Below are positions 6,274-13,763 of a stretch of 19,271 nucleotides of DNA, one piece after another. The stretch's first letter is position 1; the number at the start of each line of letters is the position of its first letter. This stretch comes from UMGS902 sp045538895 (GTDB lineage: Bacteria > Bacillota > Clostridia > Oscillospirales > CAG-272): NCBI GenBank assembly GCA_045538895.1, contig JAZQEH010000004.1, positions 1 through 19,271 on the forward strand, given 5' to 3'. Position numbers and translations under genes: made by a program. Below the pieces are notes generated by a model. That model did no database searches, was not told the origin of the DNA, and saw nothing but the letters and a program-made list of their open reading frames with translations.

Positions 6274-8284
6274 ATTCGTAAAGTTTTCTGTAATAGTCGT
6301 TGTAAAGCACTTTTCCGGACATCGCAAAGCGGTTCTGCACCTCGGCTTGTATTCTTTCGATATATCCGTCTTCGACCGAAGAAACACCGTCACGCAAGGT
6401 GACTTCACCGTTTGTAGCATTAAACATTACCTTGTCGGTAACAAAACTGTAGTCTGCAAGAATTGCGATATGCTCGCAGTCAGAAAAAATATCTTTGCCC
6501 GCCATCAGTCTTGAATCATAGGTAAGACCGAGGAGATTTGAAAGTGTAGGTAAAACGTCAATCGAGCAGCAAGGGGCATCCACTTCTATGGGAGCTTCCA
6601 TTGAAGCACTCCAGAGAATGAGACCTGAGCGGTATTTGTCATAGTAGTCGTCGAGAGTTTTGCCGGCAAGCTCGCTTAAGTATTTGAGACCGCCGTCCTT
6701 GTTGATTGCGTCAAGCGGATAGGGATAATGGTCATTTGTAATGGCTATCAGCGTGTTGTCGAGAACGCCTGCGTCCTCCAATTCTTTTAACATATACTCA
6801 AGTGCAAATTCAAGCTCAAGTTGGCATGCTATATATGCTTTGACACGAGAAGAATAGGGGAGAGCATCGACATATTTTTTGTTTTTAACGGTCATATCAT
6901 TGTGTTCTTCGTCAAAAACGTATGGCATGTGACCGCTGAAAGTCAAAAAGTACGCATGGAACGGTGCAATGCTACCGTCTGCCTCGGGTTTGAGGATAAC
7001 GGGAAGCGACTGCTCCATCATGCTTAAATCGGAAGTCGGGTAGGTTTCTACTTTTTTTAGCCCTTGACCGAATGCAAGAAACTCATAACCCATATTCGGG
7101 TGGGTTTTGTTTCTTCCGTAATATGAGGCGGTGTGATTGTGAACCGCAAAAGCCTTGCCGCCGTTTGCAACAAACTGGTTGCCAAGACAGAAAGGTAGAA
7201 GATTGTCTTTTGAGGTAGTGAAACTGTTGTAGTTATAAAATGTTTTCCAGCCTTGACCGAGCAGGGAGGTATCAGGCATAAGTCCCGTCAGTAAAGCATA
7301 TTCGCCGTTTGAAGTGTTGTCGCAAACTGAGTTGTAATAGTTGTTGAAAATAAAACCCTCGTTTGCCATTTTGTAAAGCGTTGGTGTGATGTCTTTGTCA
7401 ATCAAGTGATGAGTAAACGATTCAACGGCTATTACTATGAGGTTGTACCCCTCAAACATCCCCGTAAAATCGTTTTTCTTTGTGGCATCTACCGTAGAAA
7501 AGTAGCTGTGAAGAGCCTTGACATCTTCATCGTCTTCGAGTTCAGCAAGCAATGAAAAATCAGTGTCAATCGCATTTCCCTCGGTATTGCCGTTTACATT
7601 ATTGCTTGATAAAAGCGGTGCTTTTACACCGAAAAACATGTTTCTTATTTCCAGTCGCAACGTTGTAAGCACACCGAAATACTGAACGCTTCTATCAACT
7701 TTGAAAACCTGATGGTATGTCTGATAGGGCGAAAGAAAACTTTTGCTGCCTATAGGGAGCAAAAGTACGGCACCGAAATGAAGTAAAAAGAAGATAGCAA
7801 CTTCGCAAATAATGAATCTGAAAGGTATTTTTTCTCCGTGTATCGCTTTGAAAGCGTTCAGCACAACGAGAGCAGCAACGGGCAAAAGCAACAAGAGTAT
7901 GCCGCCCATGCTTTCAAGTATTTCCAGCCACATTGCACCGCCGAAAGCGTTCATCGCATCGCCACCCATGCCGAGCTGGGCAACCTGCATAAACGAGCCG
8001 CAAAAGCCGTGATATACAAGCTGTGTTGCAAATATCAAAAAAATAGAAACAGAGAATATATAAGAAAGCACCGCACGGACTTTTCCGTCAAATGCAGAGC
8101 AGACTATAGCAAGGAGCAATGCTATGCTGAATGAAAAGAGTATCATGTACCACGGAAAAGTTGGAATTCCTATAGTAAAAGCGTTCAGCAGAAGCTCACT
8201 GTATACAATACTTGCAAAAAAGTACCAGAAAAACAGTATGGTAGCTGAAAAAACTGTAATATTTACTTTGGGTTTAATATTCAT
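6272..8284 (-). CDS. LTA synthase-like membrane phosphoglycerol transferase (sulfatase family)
   Basis: A 670-aa protein, similar in size to LtaS. About five transmembrane segments fill residues 10-180 and an extracytoplasmic sulfatase-fold domain runs from about 280. The LtaS active site is recognisable: E288 in IAVESF, nucleophile T324 in the DNTSNGEY segment (like GKTSDSEF), H452 in FSGHMPY and D518-H519 in TNDHYPY. It should transfer glycerol phosphate from phosphatidylglycerol to a glycolipid or glycan outside the membrane; whether it makes true lipoteichoic acid or decorates another polymer is not shown. I start it at ATG 8282-8284 because GGAGG lies five bases upstream; the in-frame GTG at 8300-8302 is upstream of that ribosome binding site. 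No other envelope gene is adjacent. Confidence 0.9.
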   Translation of the reverse strand: MNIKPKVNITVFSATILFFWYFFASIVYSELLLNAFTIGIPTFPWYMILFSFSIALLLAIVCSAFDGKVRAVLSYIFSVSIFLIFATQLVYHGFCGSFMQVAQLGMGGDAMNAFGGAMWLEILESMGGILLLLLPVAALVVLNAFKAIHGEKIPFRFIICEVAIFFLLHFGAVLLLPIGSKSFLSPYQTYHQVFKVDRSVQYFGVLTTLRLEIRNMFFGVKAPLLSSNNVNGNTEGNAIDTDFSLLAELEDDEDVKALHSYFSTVDATKKNDFTGMFEGYNLIVIAVESFTHHLIDKDITPTLYKMANEGFIFNNYYNSVCDNTSNGEYALLTGLMPDTSLLGQGWKTFYNYNSFTTSKDNLLPFCLGNQFVANGGKAFAVHNHTASYYGRNKTHPNMGYEFLAFGQGLKKVETYPTSDLSMMEQSLPVILKPEADGSIAPFHAYFLTFSGHMPYVFDEEHNDMTVKNKKYVDALPYSSRVKAYIACQLELEFALEYMLKELEDAGVLDNTLIAITNDHYPYPLDAINKDGGLKYLSELAGKTLDDYYDKYRSGLILWSASMEAPIEVDAPCCSIDVLPTLSNLLGLTYDSRLMAGKDIFSDCEHIAILADYSFVTDKVMFNATNGEVTLRDGVSSVEDGYIERIQAEVQNRFAMSGKVLYNDYYRKLYE

Positions 8285-8305
8285 ATTCTTTCCTCCGACC
8301 ACTAT

Positions 8306-8334
8306 ATTGTAGCACCGCAGTTATTGTTTGTCAA
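8306..8334 (-). promoter_or_regulatory. Sigma-A promoter of the LTA synthase-like gene
   Basis: On the - strand TTGACA (8329-8334) and TACAAT (8306-8311), spacer 17 bp, giving a leader of only about 15-20 bases. The -35 lies inside a perfect 16-bp palindrome. Confidence 0.85.
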
Positions 8335-8342
8335 TTGACAAA
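8327..8342. promoter_or_regulatory. Perfect 16-bp palindrome over the -35, candidate operator
   Basis: TTTGTCAATTGACAAA is fully self-complementary. It covers the -35 of the leftward promoter and ends three bases before the -35 of the rightward promoter (8346), so a dimeric protein bound here could control both genes. Part of the symmetry comes from the TTGACA hexamer itself. Confidence 0.4.
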
Positions 8343-8345
8343 GGG

Positions 8346-8374
8346 TTGACTTTAGAAATGTTTTTATGTAAAAT
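8346..8374 (+). promoter_or_regulatory. Sigma-A promoter of the 131-aa hypothetical gene
   Basis: TTGACT (8346-8351) and TAAAAT (8369-8374), spacer 17 bp, 33 bp before the start codon. Confidence 0.78.
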
Positions 8375-8407
8375 GATTATAGAAATATTAAAAAAAGAGG
8401 TCGGAAT

Positions 8408-8803
8408 ATGCTAAAGCATTACAACTTAACCGATGAAAAAATGCCGTGTTCGATTGTTGTGGGTGAAGATAAATATATTTTTGCGGATTATTATACTACT
8501 GTTCAGCACGAACGGAGATTGAAACAATTCAATGAAGAGTGGATAATGATTGAAGTTCGTGAAGAAACTGTTATCGCCGATACAGAAGGCGGATGTGACA
8601 GAACAGAGGAAGTTACTTTTGTTCATTCGCTCAATATAGCTAATACTATTTTCAAAAATGGCGAGATTGTTGGATTCTATTATGAATATGAGTTCTATAA
8701 CGGATACAGCACCAAGCCTAATGCCCATGCTTTTCTGCTTGATGATGAAACTTCATGGGTTCACTATAATCAAAAAAGCACGTGGAAACTACAACGCAAA
8801 TAG
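8408..8803 (+). CDS. Hypothetical protein, 131 aa
   Basis: I do not recognise this protein. It has no signal peptide or membrane segment, is rich in Y, F and E, and contains a run of aromatic residues near residue 90 (GFYYEYEFYNGY). Two cysteines are present (C14, C63). The gene is well supported: a good promoter with 17-bp spacing, GAGG at 8397-8400, and a terminator hairpin just after the stop. It is divergent from the LTA synthase-like gene and may share its control palindrome. It is probably a small cytosolic alpha/beta or beta protein; nothing more can be said. Confidence 0.75.
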   Translation: MLKHYNLTDEKMPCSIVVGEDKYIFADYYTTVQHERRLKQFNEEWIMIEVREETVIADTEGGCDRTEEVTFVHSLNIANTIFKNGEIVGFYYEYEFYNGYSTKPNAHAFLLDDETSWVHYNQKSTWKLQRK

Positions 8804-8814
8804 TTTATACTACC

Positions 8815-8844
8815 AAAAGAACCGAGCAGTCGCTCGGTTCTTTT
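8815..8844. terminator. Bidirectional terminator between the hypothetical gene and groEL
   Basis: AAAAGAACCGAGC (8815-8827) pairs with 8832-8844 around AGTC, with T5 at 8841-8845 on the + side and T4 on the - side. It lies 11 bases after the hypothetical gene and 8 bases after groEL. Confidence 0.9.
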
Positions 8845-8852
8845 TAGTTTTA

Positions 8853-10478
8853 TTAATACATGCCGCCCATGCCGCCTGCCGCTGCGGCGGGAGCTTCGGG
8901 TTCGGGCTGATTAGCAACTACTGCTTCGGTGGTGAGTACCGTAGAAGCGATGGAAGCTGCGTTCTGGATAGCACTTCTTGTAACCTTAACGGGGTCAACA
9001 ATGCCTACTTCCATCATGTCAACGTAGGTTTCGTTGTATGCATCAAAGCCGTAGCCAACCGCCTCGGAGTTCTTAACCTTGTCAACAACAACCGCACCGT
9101 CATGACCTGCATTTTCTGCAATCTGGAAGAGAGGTGCTTCAAGAGCCTTGAGTATAAGCTTAACGCCGATAAGCTCGTCACCTTCAACAGTGTCACAGAG
9201 AGCCTTAACTGCGGGAATAGCGTTGATATAAGCGGTTCCGCCACCGGGAACGATACCCTCTTCAACAGCAGCCTTGGTAGCGTTGAGAGCATCCTCGATG
9301 CGGAGCTTCTTTTCTTTCATTTCAACCTCGGTAGCAGCACCAACCTTGATAACCGCTACACCGCCTGCAAGCTTTGCAAGGCGTTCGCTGAGTTTTTCCT
9401 TGTCAAACTCAGAGGTAGAAACTGCAAATTCTGCACGGATCTGCGAGATTCTTGCCTTGATTTCATCGTCTGCGCCTGCACCGTCAACAATAATGGTCTT
9501 TTCTTTGTTAACCTTAACTTGACGTGCACGGCCGAGCTGGTCAATAGTAGCGTCCTTGAGCTCAAGACCGAGGTCGGAGGTAATTACCTCACCGCCTGTG
9601 AGAATTGCAATGTCACGGAGCATATCCTTGCGTCTGTCACCAAAGCCGGGAGCCTTGACTGCAACGCAGGTGAACGTACCGCGGAGCTTGTTGAGTACGA
9701 GTGTTGTGAGAGCCTCACCCTCAACGTCTTCAGCGATGATAACGAGCTTCTGACCTGCTTGAACGATCTGCTCAAGGAGGGGGAGGATTTCCTGAATGTT
9801 GGAAATCTTTTTATCGGTGATAAGAATGAAAGCATCGTCTATAACCGCTTCCATCTTATCCATATCAGTAGCCATGTAGGGGGAGAGGTAGCCACGGTCA
9901 AACTGCATACCGTCAACAACCTCGCAGTAGGTTTCTGCACTCTTGGATTCTTCCACGGTGATAACGCCGTCGGCAGTAACCTTTTCCATAGCGTTTGCGA
10001 TAAGGTTACCGATAACCTCATCACCCGAGGAAACGGTGCCTACTCTTGCGATATCGGCGGTGCCGTTAACCTTCTTCGCATTGGCACGGAGAGCTTCGAC
10101 CGCAGCGTCAACCGCCTTTGAAATACCCTTACGCAAAATCATGGGGTTTGCACCTGCGGTAACGTTCTTCATACCTTCGTGAATCATTGCCTGTGCGAGC
10201 AGGGTAGCGGTAGTGGTACCGTCACCGGCAGCATCGTTTGTCTTTGCAGAAACTTCCTTAACGAGCTGAGCGCCGATGTTTTCAGCAGCATCCTCAAGCT
10301 CGATTTCCTTTGCAATAGTAACACCGTCATTGGTGATAAGGGGAGCGCCGTACTTTTTGTCAAGTACAACGTTTCTACCCTTGGGGCCGAGAGTGATTTT
10401 AACTGTGTTAGCAAGCTTATCAACACCTCTTACAAGGGCATCTCTTGCTTCAATTCCGTACAAAATATCCTTTGCCAT
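8853..10478 (-). CDS. groEL: Chaperonin GroEL (60 kDa)
   Basis: A complete 541-aa GroEL. The N-terminus MAKDILYGIEAR, the P-loop-like ATP motif GDGTTTAT (85-92, with D86), the DALNATKAAVEEGIVPGGG segment carrying the catalytic aspartate of the ATPase, and the C-terminal GGMGGMY tail are all present. It assembles as double heptameric rings that fold proteins with GroES in the cytosol. AAGGAG precedes the ATG, 12 bases after the groES stop. In the long antisense-open stretch it uses no TTA, CTA or TCA codon, a sign of strong codon selection. Confidence 0.99.
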   Translation of the reverse strand: MAKDILYGIEARDALVRGVDKLANTVKITLGPKGRNVVLDKKYGAPLITNDGVTIAKEIELEDAAENIGAQLVKEVSAKTNDAAGDGTTTATLLAQAMIHEGMKNVTAGANPMILRKGISKAVDAAVEALRANAKKVNGTADIARVGTVSSGDEVIGNLIANAMEKVTADGVITVEESKSAETYCEVVDGMQFDRGYLSPYMATDMDKMEAVIDDAFILITDKKISNIQEILPLLEQIVQAGQKLVIIAEDVEGEALTTLVLNKLRGTFTCVAVKAPGFGDRRKDMLRDIAILTGGEVITSDLGLELKDATIDQLGRARQVKVNKEKTIIVDGAGADDEIKARISQIRAEFAVSTSEFDKEKLSERLAKLAGGVAVIKVGAATEVEMKEKKLRIEDALNATKAAVEEGIVPGGGTAYINAIPAVKALCDTVEGDELIGVKLILKALEAPLFQIAENAGHDGAVVVDKVKNSEAVGYGFDAYNETYVDMMEVGIVDPVKVTRSAIQNAASIASTVLTTEAVVANQPEPEAPAAAAGGMGGMY

Positions 10479-10490
10479 TGTGTTTTCTCC

Positions 10491-10775
10491 TTAATCAATA
10501 GTAGCGAGAATATCGTCCTGACGAACGATTACAAACTCATCGTTGCCGAGCTTAACCTCGGTACCCGAATATTTACTTGTGATAACCTTGTCGCCAACCT
10601 TAACGGTCATGGGAACAAGCTCACCGTCCTTGAGCGCACCGGGACCAACTGCAACGACTTCGGCAACCTGCGGCTTTTCTTTCGCGGTTCCGGGGAGAAT
10701 AATACCACTTTTTGTGGTTTCTTCAAGCTCTACCATCTTAACGACCACACGGTCAGCAAGCGGTTTAAGTGTCAT
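10491..10775 (-). CDS. groES: Co-chaperonin GroES (10 kDa)
   Basis: A complete 94-aa GroES: MTLKPLADRVVVK at the N-terminus, the mobile loop EETTKSGIILPGTAKEKPQ (about 17-35) that docks on GroEL, and the roof region with GPGALKDG. The ribosome binding site GGAGG lies eight bases upstream of ATG. It is first in the groES-groEL operon, whose leader carries a CIRCE element, so HrcA repression and heat induction are expected. hrcA itself is not in the window. Confidence 0.99.
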   Translation of the reverse strand: MTLKPLADRVVVKMVELEETTKSGIILPGTAKEKPQVAEVVAVGPGALKDGELVPMTVKVGDKVITSKYSGTEVKLGNDEFVIVRQDDILATID

Positions 10776-10817
10776 AATATACCTCCATTAAGCTATTAAA
10801 GCATTTATTTGACATTT

Positions 10818-10844
10818 TTAGCACTCTTTTACATCGAGTGCTAA
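10818..10844 (-). promoter_or_regulatory. CIRCE operator (HrcA site)
   Basis: TTAGCACTC (10818-10826), nine bases, GAGTGCTAA (10836-10844): an exact match to the consensus inverted repeat bound by HrcA. It lies in the transcribed leader, just downstream of the groES promoter. Confidence 0.97.
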
Positions 10845-10852
10845 CATGGTAT

Positions 10853-10880
10853 ATTGTAGCATAATAAAAGTAAAAATCAA
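10853..10880 (-). promoter_or_regulatory. Promoter of groES-groEL
   Basis: On the - strand TTGATT (10875-10880) and TACAAT (10853-10858), spacer 16 bp, placing the start of transcription next to the CIRCE element. Confidence 0.72.
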
Positions 10881-10918
10881 TACTTTTTTTGAAAAAATTT
10901 TAAAATTCACAAAAACAT

Positions 10919-10946
10919 CTCACTTAATACATATTTATTAAGTGAG
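10919..10946 (+). promoter_or_regulatory. Inverted repeat reaching into the symporter ribosome binding site
   Basis: CTCACTTAATA (10919-10929) pairs perfectly with TATTAAGTGAG (10936-10946) around a 6-nt loop. The 3' arm includes the first bases of the Shine-Dalgarno sequence GAGGTG (10944-10949). It could be an operator or an RNA hairpin that limits ribosome access. Confidence 0.5.
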
Positions 10947-10959
10947 GTGAAGAAATATT

Positions 10960-12294
10960 ATGAATATTCTGCTTTCGCTTGCCGCCGTTATGCTGGTAGT
11001 TGCAGGCGGCTATTTTACTGCTCGATTCAGAGCGTTTTATCTGCTGCATCCGATAAAAACCGTACACATGCTACCTGAAAACGGAGTAAAACAGATGTTG
11101 CTTTCGCTTGGCGGCACGGTGGGAGTCGGGAACATTGCCGGCGTAGCAGTAGCCATAATGCTTGGCGGAGCAGGAGCAGTGTTCTGGATGTGGGTGGGAG
11201 CGTTTTTTGCCATGGCTCTCAAATATGCAGAAATTACCCTTGGTATGCTTGACAAAAAGGGTGCCTGCCACTACATAAAAAACGCACTCGGCACTCTTGC
11301 CGCTACGCTTTTTACGCTGCTTCTTATAGCCGACACTCTTATGATGGGGGCGGCGATACAGTCAAATGCCATAGCTGAGGCAATGAATACCGCATTTGGC
11401 GTGCCGATGCTCACTAGCGGCATAATCGTTAGCTTTTTGGCTGCCGCTATCTTCTTTTTTAAGGTTGACCTTTTTAGACTTTCCGCTTTGATCGTGCCTG
11501 TGATGAGCATTGGATACGTTGTAATGTCGCTTTGTGTTATCGCTGTACGTATGCCTCAAATTCCCACGGTGCTTTCAAGCATCTTTCAAGGTGCTTTTGA
11601 CCTTGAAAGTGCCGCAGGCGGTATCGCAGGAATAATGTTCACGCCGGCTATGCGGCAGGGAATAGTGAAAGGGCTTTTTTCAAACGAAGCGGGATGTGGC
11701 ACGGCACCGTCTGCACATGCTGCATCAAACGAAAAAGTCCCTGCAAGGCAGGGACTTTTCGGCATTGTGGAGGTGTTTGTGGACACGGTTGTGATGTGCA
11801 CGCTTACCGCACTCGTGATACTGCTGACTCTCGGTGATGCTTTGTCACATATCGGCGGCGGAGGAGTCGGCATAAGTGTGCGAGCCTTTGAAACGTTTTT
11901 TGGAGCGGCGGCATCGCCGCTTTTGGCAATATTTATCTTTCTGTTTGCATTTTCTGCCGTGATTTCCTTTGGATATTACGGAAGACAAGTGTTCAAAAAT
12001 CCCAAAATGCAAAGTATTTTCCTGATTGTCTATTGCATCATGCTTTTTTACGGTGCCGTAGCTGCTCCCGATTCTTTGTGGAGTGCTGCGGATGCAGTGA
12101 TTTGTTCAATGCTGCTTATAAACACGTCGGCAGTGCTTGTATCGCATAAAAAGGTCGCTTTGCTACATAGAAAACTCTATTCCCACATGGGAAAATACTC
12201 GCATAATGCATCTAAAACCGCATCACGGAGTGACGGCTCAACGAAAAATGCGATTCCCATGTCCGAAACCGATATAAAGCGTGGCTCGATGTGA
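10960..12294 (+). CDS. Sodium:alanine/glycine symporter, AGCS family
   Basis: A 444-aa multi-pass membrane transporter of the AGCS family, which imports alanine or glycine with sodium. Characteristic segments are GTVGVGNIAGVA near residue 52 and GLFSNEAGCGTAPSAHAA near residue 240 (usually SNEAGxGSAP). About ten hydrophobic helices are visible. The N-terminus is shorter than in many relatives, starting directly at the first helix. GAGGTG ten bases before ATG 10960 supports the start. The last membrane helix ends near residue 395; the polar tail after it is encoded in DNA that overlaps the convergent ACT gene by 118 bp. Substrate is inferred from the family. Confidence 0.92.
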   Translation: MNILLSLAAVMLVVAGGYFTARFRAFYLLHPIKTVHMLPENGVKQMLLSLGGTVGVGNIAGVAVAIMLGGAGAVFWMWVGAFFAMALKYAEITLGMLDKKGACHYIKNALGTLAATLFTLLLIADTLMMGAAIQSNAIAEAMNTAFGVPMLTSGIIVSFLAAAIFFFKVDLFRLSALIVPVMSIGYVVMSLCVIAVRMPQIPTVLSSIFQGAFDLESAAGGIAGIMFTPAMRQGIVKGLFSNEAGCGTAPSAHAASNEKVPARQGLFGIVEVFVDTVVMCTLTALVILLTLGDALSHIGGGGVGISVRAFETFFGAAASPLLAIFIFLFAFSAVISFGYYGRQVFKNPKMQSIFLIVYCIMLFYGAVAAPDSLWSAADAVICSMLLINTSAVLVSHKKVALLHRKLYSHMGKYSHNASKTASRSDGSTKNAIPMSETDIKRGSM

Positions 12295-12497
12295 AACTCT
12301 CGGCAAAAGGCGGCAAAATGCAGCGATAGCCCCTTGTCGCCACGCATCCCCATACCGTGTATTGTTATTTTGCATAGTCGCTCTGCTTTTGCCGCACAAA
12401 ACGGCACGTCGCCGTCAGCGAGCCAAAAGGAGCAATCGTCAAGCGAGGTTGTATAATAGTCTTCGGCTGTAAAGCCTCGAATGTCTGTTAAATACAT
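12177..12497 (-). CDS. Free-standing ACT-domain protein, aspartokinase-like
   Basis: A 106-aa protein. Residues from about 42 on (CKITIHGMGMRGDKGLSLHF, then I-x-x-R-F-I-S-V-S-D-x-G-I and a hydrophobic helix to the C-terminus) match the second ACT domain of aspartate kinases (K-V-S-I-V-G-x-G-M, I-x-x-I-S-x-S-E-I). The first 40 residues look like the end of the preceding ACT unit; the kinase domain is absent. It is either a stand-alone amino-acid sensor or the remnant of a split aspartokinase. AGGAG (complement of 12504-12508) six bases before the ATG supports expression. It follows hom on the same strand, in line with aspartate-family control, but a terminator hairpin separates them. Its 3' end overlaps the symporter gene by 118 bp. 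Confidence 0.78.
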   Translation of the reverse strand: MYLTDIRGFTAEDYYTTSLDDCSFWLADGDVPFCAAKAERLCKITIHGMGMRGDKGLSLHFAAFCREFHIEPRFISVSDMGIAFFVEPSLRDAVLDALCEYFPMWE

Positions 12498-12509
12498 ATT
12501 TTACTCCTG

Positions 12510-12544
12510 AAAAAAGCGACGGATTTTTCAAAATCCGTCGCTTT
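12510..12544 (-). terminator. Terminator or attenuator between hom and the ACT gene
   Basis: A perfect 15-bp stem (12513-12527 with 12530-12544, 2-nt loop) is followed on the - strand by TTTTTT (12510-12515). The U-run ends two bases before the Shine-Dalgarno sequence of the ACT gene. On the + strand the run after the stem is short (TTTAAAC), so it would be a weaker stop for the symporter transcript. Confidence 0.85.
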
Positions 12545-12569
12545 AAACTTCCTATTATATAATACGCAA

Positions 12570-13748
12570 TTAAAGCACACGAAGTGCATTGCCGAACTTG
12601 TCCGCAACCTTGTTGAAATCACGTTCGCTGATAGCGTTTTCGGTGATAAATGCACCGTCAAGGTCGATCACCTTGCCAAGCATAGCCTCAACCGATGCCT
12701 TTGACATACCTGTACGAACGTAGCGGCGGCAATCAAAATCAGCACTTTCGCATACCTCGCCGTCTTTTTCGGCGGTGAATACGGGTGCAAAGGAGGTCTT
12801 GCCGTCCTTGATAATTGAGAGAATGTCGTTAGCCACGGCACTTGCAGTCGGGTCAGCACCCGCACCTCTGCCGTAGAACATTGTCTGTCCGAGCGTGTTG
12901 CCGCAAACGGTAATGCCGTTGAAAACGTCGTCAACGTGCGAAAGCGGACTTTCATTGCCGCAAACAAAAGGTGCAACAATAAGACATGGTTTTGAGCCGA
13001 TAAGCTTCATTCTGCCGAGCAGCTTAACTGCATAGCCGTGCTTTTCAAGCAGTTTGACGTCAGCACCGTCTATCTTGCTTATGCCTACGGTGCAAACCTT
13101 TTTGGCACTTGGCAAAACGCCGGTTGCAAGTGCGGTGAGAATGCAGATCTTGCGGCACGTGTCGATGCCCTCAACGTCTGCGGTGGGGTCTTTTTCGGCA
13201 TAGCCTTTTGCCTGAGCCTCCGAAAGTGCATCGGCATAGGACTTGCCCTTGGTCTTCATTTCGGTGAGGATGTAGTTAGTAGTACCGTTGAGGATACCGC
13301 TGATTTCAACGATTTTGTTAGCGATAAAATCGGTAACGAGAGGGCGAACTATCGGTATGCCGCCGCCAACGCTTGCTTCAAACGCATATGAAACGCCGTT
13401 TTCACGGGCTGCGGCTAAAAGCTCTTCGCCGAAGTTTGCAACAACCTCTTTGTTTGACGTTACAACGCACTTTCCTGCTTTAAGGCAGGCGAGCGAATAG
13501 TCAAACGCAGGGTGCGAGCCGCCCATTGTTTCTGCAACAAGCGTAACCTCGGGGTCGTTTTCGATAACCGAGAAATCGTGAACAACCAACTTTTCGTAGG
13601 GGGTGTCGGGGAAATCACGAAGGTCGAGAATATATTTGATGTTGATGGGCTCACCGAGTCGCTTTTCGATAAGAGCTTTGTTCTGCTCAAGCAAGTCTGC
13701 GGTGCCTTTGCCCACAACGCCGAAGCCTAAAATTGCAATGTTTTTCAT
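12570..13748 (-). CDS. hom: Homoserine dehydrogenase
   Basis: A 392-aa enzyme that reduces aspartate semialdehyde to homoserine, the entry to threonine and methionine synthesis. Visible are the NAD(P) motif GFGVVGKG (8-15), SNK with K100, GGGIPI (128-133), GILNGTTNYIL (151-161) and the catalytic segment DPTADVEGIDTCRK ending in K200. Gram-positive enzymes are often about 430 residues with a C-terminal ACT domain; here the region after about residue 340 is short and hardly ACT-like (it lacks the R-x-x-V-x-D-x-P-G pattern). AAGGA eight bases upstream of ATG, and 15 bases after the ppa stop, indicate a ppa-hom operon. Confidence 0.95.
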   Translation of the reverse strand: MKNIAILGFGVVGKGTADLLEQNKALIEKRLGEPINIKYILDLRDFPDTPYEKLVVHDFSVIENDPEVTLVAETMGGSHPAFDYSLACLKAGKCVVTSNKEVVANFGEELLAAARENGVSYAFEASVGGGIPIVRPLVTDFIANKIVEISGILNGTTNYILTEMKTKGKSYADALSEAQAKGYAEKDPTADVEGIDTCRKICILTALATGVLPSAKKVCTVGISKIDGADVKLLEKHGYAVKLLGRMKLIGSKPCLIVAPFVCGNESPLSHVDDVFNGITVCGNTLGQTMFYGRGAGADPTASAVANDILSIIKDGKTSFAPVFTAEKDGEVCESADFDCRRYVRTGMSKASVEAMLGKVIDLDGAFITENAISERDFNKVADKFGNALRVL

Positions 13749-13763
13749 TGGGAAAGTCCTTTC

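Noticed and set aside
8658..10121. Open reading frame of 487 codons on the + strand
   Set aside because: It is the antisense mirror of groEL in the same codon register and overlaps the end of the 131-aa gene and a terminator.
12545..12569. Firm promoter call for the ACT gene
   Set aside because: A TATAAT is present on the - strand at 12554-12559, but the hexamer 17 bp upstream (TCGTGT) is a poor -35, so I mention it only as a possibility.
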